From positions 12,946,001 to 13,010,000 of the forward strand of contig OY727099.1 in NCBI GenBank assembly GCA_963402885.1: a stretch of DNA of 64,000 nucleotides, in the 5' to 3' direction. The stretch's first letter is position 1, and each line of letters opens with the position of its first letter. The notes under the pieces are model-generated. The model did no database searches and was not told the DNA's origin. It saw nothing but the letters and a program-made list of their open reading frames with translations. This document shows positions 46,770 to 59,400 of the stretch, in pieces. The position numbers and the translations under genes are program-made. The stretch comes from Antedon bifida (taxonomy: Eukaryota > Echinodermata > Crinoidea > Comatulida > Antedonidae).

Positions 46770-49700
46770 TCAAATGTTAACTTTCAGTTTATCCATCATC
46801 TTTTTTCGGTGGTCTAGGTCAAAGCAATAGCTGATGGAATCACTAATTTCTTGAATCCTTTTTCGGAAACGACATCGATCACGAGCAAATGACTCCCAGT
46901 AAGGTTTACGTGTTTCCCGATAATCATCGCACCACTCAGGGTTCTCAAAAGAGCTTACATCTTTACAGCTAAAAGACACCTGAAAAAAATTAAATACAAT
47001 TTTAAAATAAATATTTGTAATGTTCATGTTTAAAAAATGGTATTTGATGGTGTATGATAATTTTATGATTACAGTACAGTAGGGCAAGTACTGTTTATTA
47101 CTGCATGCCTGTCTAAAATGCTTGCGCTTTTTAAAAACGACGACCTTTTGACCAACATAAAGCAAAGTATAGGCTCAATGACAATTGACAAACCCTCCCC
47201 TTACAAAGTGAAGTGTCACAGATTGGGCCAAACATATACAAAAGTAAATTTGATTGGTTGCAGTCAAAATTGTTGATGCATGACCTTTGTAATTTTGTAT
47301 TGTACAGTACTGTGGCTTTGTACCTGTACTGTAATCTTGTTCATTGATATTTTGTCCAATGAAAGGTCAGTGTCGTAAAAGAGGTGCCTACCACTCATTT
47401 TTTTTTTCTCTTTCAGACTCCATATACCTGTAGACCTGAAAAGGCTTTTCTTTTTTTTGTATTCACTACAAACTTGCGCAAATTTAAAACACTAAACAAA
47501 TACAAACTGCTAATCAATCAATCCGTCAGAGGAACTTCATTTGCACACGATTTTATTAATTTCAATGATTGCTCACACAGTAGATAAAACCAGAAAGTTT
47601 ATTGACACTTAGTAAAAGAATAATCATGGGCCAACTTTCTGTGGAGTAAAAATGGCATGTTTCACACAAAGTTACACTCACACACACAAACATTCCTATT
47701 TTGAATATGATAGATACTACTAGACTGTACAGTACAGTATGCTCTTCAGGATGAACCCCCAAGAGCGGATATACCTTTTTAAAGTTCTACAGTACAATTA
47801 ATTCATGTAAAATTGTTATCCCTCGAATGTTGTGATGTCATCATGGCCTTCCAAATATAAAATATAGGATTTTTGTCTCTTTCGTTACTTCACAGTCACT
47901 TTTAATAGGGCGTATCTCGCTTATCTGTACACCATTTTCTCCAGATTTAAATATTTTCATTTTCTAACATACAGTACTGGTGTTTGTTGTGCGGATCTAA
48001 CTCATCAAAGTGACGAGTTCAAATCTAGTTATTGTCTTTGATATTTTTACTCATAATATTAAAGTACAGTACCATTAACAGCAGTGGGTGTACAGTACAT
48101 TACGTCATAAAAAATAATCCCTAGTGAAACTGAATTTAAATTACGTGACAATGCTCTCTCACTGTAAACTTGTCTATATTATTTTAGTTTGCTTTCAAGT
48201 TCAACAAATTAGAACATAAATCCATGTGGGATTTTCCCCTAATACCACCTCAACGTCATTGATCAATAAATTGATTCAAGCCATTGTTTAAGAGTGAATA
48301 GAATAGAACAGTATACTGAAAACACCACCCGGACGGAACACAGTTGTTTTTTGTTATGAGTATGAGTAGTGTACAGTATGATTAACAAGGCTAAAATCAC
48401 AACAAATCAAAAACTGATTGTGGCTGTATTTCTGATATAAAAAAGGGTGGAGTTTCAATGTCTCCTACAGTACAGTATCTGATCACGTCAGATTGCTAGA
48501 AACTGGTGTATTCAACTGCTTACTGTCGACTCTGCACCGGCTAATTTTCTGCATAGCCAACTACTATACAGTATTTCAGCGCCTATAGCTCGGACAATAC
48601 TGTAGGTCATAAAATATTACCATCATTAAACTCACCATACTGTAGAAATGCATTATTTGTACTGTATGTTTACTGTACAGTTTATAGAATGGAACAGTAT
48701 CAACAACCCTTTTCTAGGTATTAGGGTTTACCAGATACAATAGTCCCAATCTTTGTACCACTACAAGAGGTGGATTACTTAGAATTCAATACAGTACAGT
48801 ACATGGAATTTACTGATTCAATGAAAAAAAATTCAGAGAGAATTTATGAAAATCTTAAAGACATTGCACAGAACAAGTGTGGATGAGGTACAGTACAATA
48901 TCACACTGTAACCTGAACTTTTTTATTTAGAATCTTTTTTTTTATAATTTAATACTTTTTCTTTAAATCATTGCCTATAAAAAAGTAAAAATCTTCAATA
49001 AAATCATTAAATATCATCTGTGTACTGTGGTAAGGGTACAGTACAAATTAAAGTACTATACGAAATTCTAAATTATACAGGTTACTGTACTGTTTTCTTG
49101 AAAAAAGTTCTTCAGACTGAGGTAATCATTATTGAATAGAAAAAACAGTCATCAATACAGACTGTGTTCACTACAGTATATATCTATGGTAAACAGACAT
49201 TGTTGAATGGTGACTAAACACTGGCCAACATGCAGAGTGTGTCATCACCACTGTAGTATGGCTGGTGCAATGCAATATAGACATTGAGCAATGTCCAATG
49301 ATAAAATATGTGTAAGGTTTTTGTTTGTACAGTACCACCATCATGACTTTACTGTAATACTATAAAACTTGAGTGTATAGTGTAGGTAATTTGATTTTAA
49401 ACAGGATTTTAACTGATTTTAATATTGCCGCCCAGGGCTGTACAGTAGCCATCAAAATTACAGCTGATGAGATTCTGAATAGGCTAATAAACTACTGTAC
49501 AATGCTCTACCTACAATCTCTATAAAAAAAATTGATATTTTTTGTAAATCAATGAGTATTATTGTTATTAATTTTAGTTTAATGTTCTTACAGTACTTTT
49601 GTAGCAGTAATATGTTGGATGTTTTTACCAGTAATATAATTATAGTTAGAAAATTATGTTTTGTTTTAAATAAAGTTCTCCCAACGACCTAAAAACTAGG

Positions 49701-52034
49701 CCCGACGCTACAGTACTATACAGGTATCTCAAGATGACTCGTCTCGTTAGGATTTAACTCAGACAGTACCGACGAGTCAAGACGTTTTGTCAGTCCTTGT
49801 CATACGAACGATGCTGTCTGAGTTGGCCTTAATTAGTATCTGTTTATTTAAAATTAAACCCATGTGTGTGGCTATAAAACAAGGTTTTCTGATACAAAAA
49901 GATGATGATGATAATGATGACAGTGATGATGATGACGGTGATGAATGATGAATGATGATGCTGATGATGAATGTGTCGAGTGTTGTTAAAACTTACCAGT
50001 CATTCAGTATCAAAATCACAACTCATGATGATGAAATGAAAATAGAAATAATAGAACAATACAGGTACTAATCAAAACTGTTATTAATAAGTTATTGTTA
50101 GTAGTTATTATTAAAATAAAACTATAGATAGGCTGTACAGTACTTACTCTCTTTGTGTTTTTGACATTTTGGCTTTTGCAATTCTTAAAACAGCTTTTCG
50201 AAAAGTTCATTATGCCTCCAACAATTGCAGCATTTGTATAGTCACTGTTATATTTGTTAGCTTTACTGGGTTCATTAGAAGCTGAAGCACAAGTATTAAT
50301 AAGGCATTTTAAAACAGCACATGATGTTGCAACCATTTTAGGTGCTATATCATTATTTGGTTCACAAGAGGTAGCAACATTTGTATTTGGCTGAAAGTCA
50401 TTCCCATGTGTATCATCGATCAAGCTATTTTGAAGTTCAGTTTCTAGCATTTGTAAATGTTTATCAGAATTGTCGATGGTTGCTTCTTGATTTGAATTGT
50501 CTTTGCTATGGAATTGACTGCTAGGGTAGCATTTCCATCCATTGATTGGGTTGTATGGATCACCAGACTTTAGAAGAGACTGCCATAGATGGTCGTCATT
50601 CAAATGATCTTGTTTTTTGGACATTTCATCAATGGAAGTCTCATCACCTTCATCAAAGCCACTGTCCTTGCCACCAGTAGCATCACTACCTTGGCCTAAG
50701 ATAAAAGAGACAATGTCATTTTGACAAACTGGGATAGGATCTTTGAGATCACTAGACCATGATTCATTATCACTCTCAACCTCAGAATCTGTTTCATATT
50801 CACTTGATGCATCATATGACTCGGTATCGCTTTCAAAATCTGATAACGACCCTGACGTATCGCTATATCTACCTCCATCCTCTTCTTCGTCACTATATTC
50901 TTCATCAGAATCTTTCTCGCTGTCAACTTGGTGACCAGCCTCTTGATCACTGACCTCTGAACTATAACAGGAGCTCGTTTCTGCTTCACAATCATGAACT
51001 TGCACAATACTTGAAAATGCTTCAATTTCCTTTTGATGATTGTCATTTTCCATATCGTTTGCAGACTGAAGTTCTGTATTTTCCTTTATGTGTTCCATTC
51101 GATGTTCTATTTCAATATTTTTACTGTCATTTTCCACTGTTCTATGTTTGGAAATACTGTCTACATCTTGAGGTAGATTCATTGTTAGAGTTTTTACTAT
51201 CAAATTTGCAAGTTCAGACTTAGCTAATGAAATTGATGATTTATTGAAAACTTGAGTATCTTTTTTATTATTCTCTTCAGAATTTATATTTGATTTCATC
51301 GTTGAATCAATGGATGGCTCTTGTTTTTTATATCTTCTAAATAACATAGCTGAGGCACTCAAGCCAAATGGAACTGTTGGCCTTAAATATGGCAGACCTC
51401 TAGTTAATGGTAAAACATTGGAAAAAATACTTTTATTTTGAGTTTGAACCTGCAGCATCTGATTTTCATTTGGCACAACGCAGTCTTCTGGTTTAAAAAC
51501 TTTATTTAATTCCAAACTCTTTTTTATTTGAAATACATTTTCTGGCTGTCCACCTTCTTCAATTTCAGTGATCAAGTCATACATATTTGCTCGTAATAAT
51601 ATACTTTTATTTAGTTTTCGATTAGTTGGTGGACTAAATGTTTCCCAGCAGTCTCGGCCTAGAGCTGTAGAATTAACAGCAGCAGAAGCATTAGGCTTGA
51701 GAGGCCTATTTATTTCTGTTCTTGTCTTTATTATTGACATTTCCTTATCTTCTTCAGACTGATTGAATGAACATTCAAAACTAGGAAAGATAGGTGGGCT
51801 TCTGCTGTCCTCTCCTTGACTATTAAGCCGTAACAAATTTACTCTAAGCCTCGAAGTTCCACTTTTTAGCCGCCGGTTCTGAAAATGGACATGTTGGTCG
51901 GGAAACTCAGGTTTTCCCGCCAGGTTCTGGTGGGTCGCTACTAACGTCACGCTAGGCCTAGCACAATGTGTTGGCCTAAAAAAAGTTTGCCATACGGAAG
52001 GCTCGTGCTCACTTTGAATCAAGTTTCGATCCAT
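46770..52034 (-). CDS. PPP1R15B: PPP1R15 (GADD34/CReP-type) regulatory subunit of protein phosphatase 1
   Basis: Two exons on the minus strand: 52034-50148 (629 codons, donor AGA|GTAAGT) and 46979-46770 (69 codons plus stop), intron phase 0, total 698 residues (human CReP 713). The splice junction reads KR|VSF, creating the PP1-docking RVxF motif at residues 629-632. It is followed by RKPYWESFARDRCRFRKRIQ, the conserved PP1/G-actin-contacting C-terminal block of PPP1R15 proteins. Upstream are FILGQGSDATGGKDSGFD (about 447-464) and HLWQSLLKSGDPYNPING (about 476-493), both known as PPP1R15B features, and an acidic Ser/Asp/Glu tract (about 370-430). The family recruits PP1 to dephosphorylate eIF2-alpha and restore translation after stress, often at the ER. 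The N-terminus is divergent, with no obvious membrane helix. The B symbol is the nearest vertebrate match; a single ancestral PPP1R15 is possible. Confidence 0.93.
46980..50147. other. PPP1R15 intron
   Basis: Non-coding, 3.2 kb, very dense in the short palindromic motif GTACAGTAC / TACTGTAC, with a GAT microsatellite near the donor. Frames at 47384 and 47562 lack support. Confidence 0.6.
49901..49971. repeat. GAT/GATGAT microsatellite
   Basis: About 70 bp of GATGAT with interruptions (AATGATGACAGTGATG and ATGAATGATGAATGATG), 180 bp inside the intron from the PPP1R15 donor. Confidence 0.85.
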
Positions 52035-52047
52035 TTTTGCTCAACGA

Positions 52048-52059
52048 TTAAAAGCCCAT
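52048..52059 (-). promoter_or_regulatory. Minimal upstream ORF of PPP1R15 (ATG GGC TTT TAA)
   Basis: A three-codon upstream ORF whose stop lies 13 bases before the main ATG. If it is in the mRNA it would strongly influence initiation at PPP1R15. uORF control is established for GADD34 and CReP. Confidence 0.45.
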
Positions 52060-52078
52060 TATAGATTACAATGAAATA

Positions 52079-52108
52079 TCAGTCTATGTCTACACTATGA
52101 CGAAGCAT
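52079..52108 (-). promoter_or_regulatory. Nine-codon upstream ORF of PPP1R15
   Basis: Short frame from ATG at 52108 to TGA at 52079, between the 70-codon Cys-rich frame and the three-codon uORF. Whether it is transcribed is not visible. Confidence 0.4.
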
Positions 52109-52141
52109 AGTGATCAAATAATAGTCGTTAATATTATTACT

Positions 52142-52354
52142 TTACCACATTTTGGCTTTCCAATCCTTACTACCAAAATGGATGAATTGACAATGACAGT
52201 CACAATACTTAGCCGGTGAATCGGCAGGTAAAAAACACAAACAATTGTTCACTATACGCATATTACAAACACATGTCAAATTGCAGTACTTTTCACATTC
52301 CCACATACATTCTTTACCAGTGATAATTTTCTCTGAAAACATTATATTATCCAT
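52142..52354 (-). CDS. Cys-rich 70-codon ORF upstream of PPP1R15 (uORF or separate small gene)
   Basis: MDNIMFSEKIITGKEC then ten cysteines in residues 16-55, spaced C-x3-C-x3-C-x3-C-x-C-x7-C-x-C-x10-C-x-C-x-C, and a hydrophilic end. The ATG has AAA before it (A at -3). It lies on the same strand, its stop 107 bases before the PPP1R15 ATG, where a long uORF would sit. The cysteine regularity is unlike random AT-rich DNA, but there is no signal peptide and I recognise no family. It could be a uORF, a small metal-binding peptide, part of an upstream exon, or chance. Confidence 0.35.
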   Translation of the reverse strand: MDNIMFSEKIITGKECMWECEKYCNLTCVCNMRIVNNCLCFLPADSPAKYCDCHCQFIHFGSKDWKAKMW

Positions 52355-52837
52355 TTTCCTAACGCACTTGCCTTGAATTATTACTTGTTTTGTATGCTGT
52401 CGCGTGAATGATGGAGAGAGAAGATGAGTTTTTTTTATGGAAGGCTAGCCTAGTCTCTTTGTCCAAACGCTCGATGGTGTTTCGAAACCGATTGCATCAT
52501 CTTCTTTTTTTGAGCAAATAATGACGAAACGTAAAAAATGTAATTATTATTAATTACAAGTATTGTCGGTTCAATCTAAACAGGGTCATGTAATATTTTT
52601 AATATTCACAACTGAATTTCTGAACAACTAAAATCATTTATTTTCCGTAATTTTTAGTTGAATATGTTCTAGCATGGAGTTATAACTCCATGGTTCTAGT
52701 GACGTGTTACCGGGATACCTAACATATTAGAACGTCATGAATAATAATCTGCTATTTTTAGCTCATATGACGTAATGTACTGTATTCGATCATTGAATGA
52801 CTAAAAACAAAAAAAGAATGTATTCCCCAATTGTTTT

Positions 52838-52881
52838 AAATAGTTGGGTTGATATGGCCCATCATATCAACCCAACTATTT
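52838..52881. repeat. Perfect hairpin, 19-nt arms
   Basis: AAATAGTTGGGTTGATATG at 52838-52856 and its exact reverse complement at 52863-52881, with a 6-nt loop GCCCAT. Confidence 0.85.
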
Positions 52882-55694
52882 ATATTCAGTTTCATTCACT
52901 TTTTGGATAACTAGTTCACTATAATAATATATCTCTATGATCCAAGTGATGTTCAAACATCATTTCCCAAAGATGACCACAGGTGAAAAAAACCAACAAA
53001 AACACACTTTAGTTTTATATGTTTGCATTTATTAGTAATCTTCCTTTAGATCACAGAGTTTATATTATTTTCCAACTCCTTGTTTAGAACAAGGAGAGAA
53101 TAGAATCTGATTATCACTATTCATGTAATTGTAAGCTCTGAATTAAATTCACACATTTAAAATCAGCAGCATAGGCAAACATACTAACATCTAATTAACA
53201 AAATAATATAATCTTATATAAACTAAAAACACACTTAAATTAAACTAAATGTGAACAGTGCATCATGGAATATATGATTCTGATTCTACATATGAAACAC
53301 CAGTTTAAGATTATTGACAGACGGACGGTGTAGGCATGTGTATAACCATAGAGATAAAGTACATAGTAAACAATATCTCCATTGTAGAATGTAATGTAAT
53401 GTGGGATAAAAAAAATACTGGAGGTTTGAGGCAAATAATGTTTGCTTTATGGTGATCAAGAATACAAGAAATCTGCCCAGGTAGTCATTAGGTATTATTG
53501 TGTCTTTAGATACTTTGAAGTAAAAAAAATACTATAAGGGAATCTTATAAGCTTAGTCATAATTATCATTTGTGACAAAGTGTTCTTGTTTTAGTAGTAA
53601 AGTATTCTATGATATTTCAACCATAATACAATTTACTGGTTATCAGTATAAAGTTGTCAATATATATAATATATAATATATATATTTCCATTAGTTATAG
53701 CATATTTCTAAATAAATAGTAAAGTGTTTTCTATGTATGATATTTTAATCATACAATTTATTGATAATCGGTACAAAGTTCATTAAAAGTAAATATGATT
53801 AGTAATTTATATTTTCATTAAGTTAATATATTTTAAACTAAAAATCAATACATGTAATAAAATAAGATAACTACTTGATACCTATCTTACACTGGTACCT
53901 GCAAATTGTTAAATGCAATGAAATTAGCTGTTTTAACAAATAAACAAATCACAGGAATTAGAAGAATGGCTTTTCTTTATACAATGGTGTATTTGCTGGA
54001 AGTAGGCCTATAATATAAAAGTCACCTAAAACAGACGTTACAATTATATGATTATTCCTCCTTTTCTATATTTCATACACTTATTTACACATTTATACAC
54101 GACATCTCAAACATCATTAGTGTAAATGTTCATACTGTACTATACTTTTTATTCCAACTAGTGTATGCATTTTAAACTATAAACTGGTTATTTTATTGCA
54201 CTCAAAACTGTCCACAAAAACAGGGCTTAAAAATATCAATATAACAACCAAGTCTAGGCTAAAAAAAAACTCAAATAAATAAAATAAAATATATGTATGT
54301 TCCGTTCTCATTTAAATAATCATGATGAACGTGAAAATCATAATGGTATGCTGAACACAAATGGAATTTAGCCTACAGCAGTAAAATACCAGGGATGCAT
54401 ATTAATGCTTTCACATGTATATTAAGATAATTGTTTTATGTTGACCTCCTAAAAATGAAATATCGGGTACCAAGTCATTACTTATTAAGAATTGATTATA
54501 AACATCAGATATTAGTTAGTAAACTTAAAAAATGTCCATCCTCACTGGCAACCTATTTGCACACAAGTTGACCTTTTCAATACAAATCAAGTTTAAGGTG
54601 AAGAAATTTAAAAGAAAAAAAATTGCCAGGACACCCAAATCTGAGACCTTATTTGCCCTGTTTTACTCTGCGAGCATTGTAACATCTTGTATCTCTGTTG
54701 GAAAACAGTCTTTGGGGGCCAAAATGTATTGCTTTTGTCTGAAACGACTTGTGTAGAAAAGACAACATTTAACATTCTTTGTTGTACCTGTATTACTATT
54801 ATTATTTTTTGAAAACCCAATCTGAAATACAAAATAAACATAAATACTGCAATAATAAATTAGTGTTTAACTTAATCATATAAATGGTAACCACCACAAC
54901 AACCTGAAACAGTCCTACTATAACTTGTATAAATTATATAATTATTTTTTATACACATCAAAATATTTAACAAAGTTAATAAAAATATTTAAAAAGATTT
55001 AATTTAATCTAATTGATAATGAAACTTTCCTCTATCAGAGTTACATTGTGGTCTATTGGATTTACATTGTGGTTTACAATTCTGTCTTCTGTCCGTTCAA
55101 ATACGAATAAAATTAGTGTTAAACACTCAATATACCGTGCCCCCCAATGTAAAGTGCTTGTGTTACATTCTGAAAGCTCTATCTGAAATCAATTGGAGTT
55201 ATGTCAGAGGCACAGCAGATTTATTGTGGTTAACAATACAAGACGTAGTGTATAAGAGAGTAAATTGCTAACACAACCACTTAATATTCATGCAAATCGA
55301 ACATTCCAGAGTTCTGATTGGTTGTACAATTTTTCGAGTCACAAACATAGTATGAATATGCATGGTCATTATTCTGTTGATTCGCGTGATCAAATTCACC
55401 TAGTGGAAAACCAGCTTAACTCAGAGATGATTTGGATCAGCTTAAGTGCGCATAGAACAGAGTAAACTCTAGTATGATGATCAAACACAACAAGGAAAAA
55501 CTCATGGTTCCACACAAGAGTTAATAAATAGTCACCATCACTTTATGGCAAGTTGTCAATTAAATCTTCTTTTACTATTCAATTCTACTTTGAACGTACT
55601 AAAGTATGCAAATGAGGCCAACAGAGTATTAATTGTTCTTTTAATTGGGAGTGAAAATTAATATCTACACAATTGGAAGAGTTAACATGTTTTA

Positions 55695-55824
55695 AAGCTC
55701 TGTCTACACTATCAAAAAAAGTGTGATGTGCCCAAATATGGTATTGATATGACATCACATCATCATGTCCATGGGCACATCACATTTTGTTGTCACATAA
55801 AGTTTGATAGTGTAGACAGAGCTT
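55695..55824. mobile_element. MITE copy (AAGCTCTGTCTACACTATC family)
   Basis: AAGCTCTGTCTACACTATCA at the left and TTTGATAGTGTAGACAGAGC plus TT at the right, 130 bp. Flanked by TA on both sides (TTTTA before, TAGACC after), as expected if TA is the target site, which would fit a Tc1/mariner-type mover. That link is inference. Confidence 0.85.
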
Positions 55825-56454
55825 TAGACCATATCAAAAAAATGTGTACAGTTAACCAGAATACCTTGTATGCACAAATTCAATCAACACTCTCAATATA
55901 ATTGTTTTTTCTTTGCCAATCCTCCATATTGTTCTTGTATGTTTTGTTCTGTATTTGTCTGTATGAAAATATTTTATGGTATTTTTAAATTACACACGTT
56001 AATACTATGTTTTACATTACTTCCACAATGAGCACAGAAACACATGAACTGTATGGTGGAGCCTTTTAAGAATCAATGCTGATATCTTCAGCATGTCGCA
56101 TAAAAAGGCACAGCTAAAATAAAGTACAAACTCATGTTTAGAAACACCATACAGTACTCACATGAATGCATGCCCAACCCTGTTTTTATGTAATCGTATA
56201 TTCTTTTACATTTGGTGTTGTAGGTTAAAAATTACCATAAAATAATTTATATTGTTGAAATCAAAATGATTAGTACATTTTGAAATATATTAATTGGAAA
56301 GAAAAATTAAAACCTAATATTCACTAAAAAGTAAATACTTAATAAGAAAAAACATACAAACGTGATATTTTATACTACTGTACAATAATGTTCAAACAGA
56401 TGATTTTAGCATAATAATATGTTATTCAAGAAAATATTAATTATAAAATATGCA

Positions 56455-56460
56455 TTTATT
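56455..56460 (-). terminator. Poly(A) signal candidate of MOB2
   Basis: AATAAA begins only two bases after the MOB2 stop codon. If used, the 3'UTR would be only about 20-40 bases. Confidence 0.4.
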
Positions 56461-56462
56461 GT

Positions 56463-59400
56463 TTACGAGTTGTCTGCAGCTTTGTTAGAATCTGAAGGAA
56501 CAGATATATCTAATTCTGCGATTAAATCCTCTAGTACAGTGAAATCTTTGGATTCCAAAAGGTGAAACTCATATGAGAAAAGAACAAGTTGTACGAGGAC
56601 GCAGTTGAGGTGGGGGTGAAGCTGGAAGAAGACTAGCTGTTCAAAGTGCGAGTGATAGATGTGAGCTAAAACGTGAAATAAGTATCGTAGAATCTTATGC
56701 ATAATGCTCTCGATATTGCTAGGGAAGACTTGACCTGCAAAATAAAATCAAAATTATATTAGGTATAACATAGGTAGTTCTTATATAGCACTTTATGTAC
56801 AATGCTTCTAAGAGCTTCACATTGCTACCCCGATTATTTTTTAATCAAACAGTAAACACATATGGAATCATACTCCCATATAATGTTGTAGCCAGTAATT
56901 GGCGCAGTTGTGTTTTGACCGTACCAGGTATGCATTTGTACACTTGGGTGACGAGAGGCAAATTAAGTTTAAAAGTGTCTTGTGCTTAAGGATACAAGCA
57001 ATGTGACAAGCGTTGGATTCAAACTCACAATCAGTAGTCCAATGCAGTGTGCCACACACTTGCATCCATTATGGTCTCAGTATGTTGTTGGTGACAACTA
57101 TACTTGTGCTGTGACCCATAATGACCTCCAGCTCACTAAACTGGAATTCTTCAGTTTGGTTTGGGTTTACCTTTTTTTGACTCTGTAATACAGTGCTTAG
57201 AGGTTTCACAACATTAGGTGCCTTATTTATTTACCTGTAGACCACATAGCTTACAAGTGCTATATGTATATATAGCTGCTCAATAGTTGTATAAATTATG
57301 GGGGTTAGGGTTAGGGTTTTTTCAGAAATTAAATTTACATTACATCTGCAATGAAACCATCAAATTTGTTCTATTTTTTGCTAGCAAACAATTATGATGT
57401 GATTTAAGTTATAAATGTTGTGCCATGTTTATAAAAAGATGTTAATTCCTGTAAACTCTTAATAGCAATGTGGTAAATGGCATTGTGGGAGTAAATCTTA
57501 TGAGCTTATGATGAGATCACTGAATTTATTTTTAGACCCTTCATTTAATAATAACACAGGGAGTTCAATTTTCTTCACAGCTCTCTTACCATGGATATGC
57601 TCTCAACCTATTAAAGTGAATGTCACTGTTATATAACCAAAACATAATGTACTGTAGTATCTGAACAAAAAAGCCTTACTGTAGTCAACATTAAATTCAA
57701 TAACGTATGAATGAAACAAAATAACAACAATTAAGTCAAAAAATTTAAATACACATAAGAGTAGATAGAGGCTATGGAGCTATTAACAAAAACATTCCCA
57801 AAAGTGCCAGTTACTTTACACTGTAGATCTTCACATTTCTAACAATATGAGTGTAAACTGTCAATCTATCGCTTGCTTTGAAAACCTTTTGGGCACTAAG
57901 ATTCTAAGAACTGTGCATTATAGTATAATTTAGGCATCAGATGCATACTCACCATATTTAACAGGAAACACTGTTTCATCCTTCATGTTCATTTGTATAT
58001 AACTCATGACATAGTCTGTGTATTGTGGCCCTGTACATTTCATCTTCTTTCCTTTATCATCATACCAAAAGTACTGACTGCAAATATACATTTCAATAAA
58101 GATAGTAAAAATATTGTATTCAGTGCTATGACTCACTAATAATACAGATGCATGATACATAAATATTTTGGCACACATAGCGTTTCATATGTTTAATACT
58201 TGAGCAGGAATCAGGTGTGCAGACAAATATATCGAAATGCAACTGTTTGAACAACATAACAAGACAATAGAGAGCTTTTTATTTGTGACTGTGACTGACA
58301 ACTAATGAACTAACTTTGTTCAGGACCACAATCGATATGTTGTTTAACATCATGTGGACCTAAAAACCATCAATACTGTATCGAGGTGATGATCAAGGAA
58401 ACACGTCCCAATATCCTCACATGCACACAGTAGCATTAACATGACATACTTTGGTCATCGCAATTTAAAAGCTTCTTTAACAACTAGAGACTTTGAGCAA
58501 GTCTTGTGGGTAAGAGCACAGCATATCATGATCTGAGATAGCAGAAGCCTGCACTAATTATTGTGCTCTTTTAATTTTTTTTTTATTATTTTAACATACT
58601 AAATATTATATTATTACTGAATTATGAAATACCAAATAATAGTATAAATAATGCATTTTATGAGTGGAATTGGTAAAAAGAAAGTGTTATTCAATTTAAT
58701 CGCAAAAACAGCACAGATGAGTTTCCTGTAAAACTCATGGCACATGGTATACAAAATCAATCAATTGTCCAGGAAACAATTTGCAAATTGATCAAATCAA
58801 TCAGCTAAATATTAATCAGTCAGCTAATTAATAATCAGCCAGCTAATTGATAATAATACACCAGCTAACTGATAATGATCTGCCAGCTAATTGATAATAA
58901 TCAGCCACCTATAAATTGATAATAATCAACCAGCTGATTGATATAATCAGCCAGTTAATTGATAATAATAAGCCAGCTAATTGATAAATCAGTCAGCTAT
59001 TAGGGTAAAGATTTTGGAATATTAAGTATTTTCCTTTGAATAGTATACAGGTATCAGCAGGCAAACAAGATGACCAAAATTCCTTGAATAAAACACTCTA
59101 ATAATACATCTTTTTAAAACATCAAATTGCTATAAAGATGAGATAGAGACAACAAATCTATACATATAATGGGATTTAAGGGTATGCTTCAAATTAACAT
59201 ACTAAATGACAATTCAAAATATATAAGATTCAGTATTATTATTTTTATAATTGTTCAATACACCTGTCTAGAAATTTTTAATTTCAACAATTGAATTGAA
59301 TATTTTACGAGGGTCAATTTTTCCTATAAGCATTCAGGCTAAACAATCGGATAAGTTTAATAGAAACAAAATAATAAAATGAGAGAGGACAAGTTGACAC

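Larger units (their letters stand above)
52355..56454. other. Intergenic region between PPP1R15 and MOB2
   Basis: No supported gene. Holds two perfect palindromes (52673-52692 and 52838-52881), an AT palindrome near 53655-53690 and one full MITE copy at 55695. Frames at 53240, 54532, 54608, 55056 and 55265 show no motif or splice support. Confidence 0.5.

Noticed and set aside
50696..51762. Several secondary frames on both strands
   Set aside because: Shadows of the long PPP1R15 exon in other frames.
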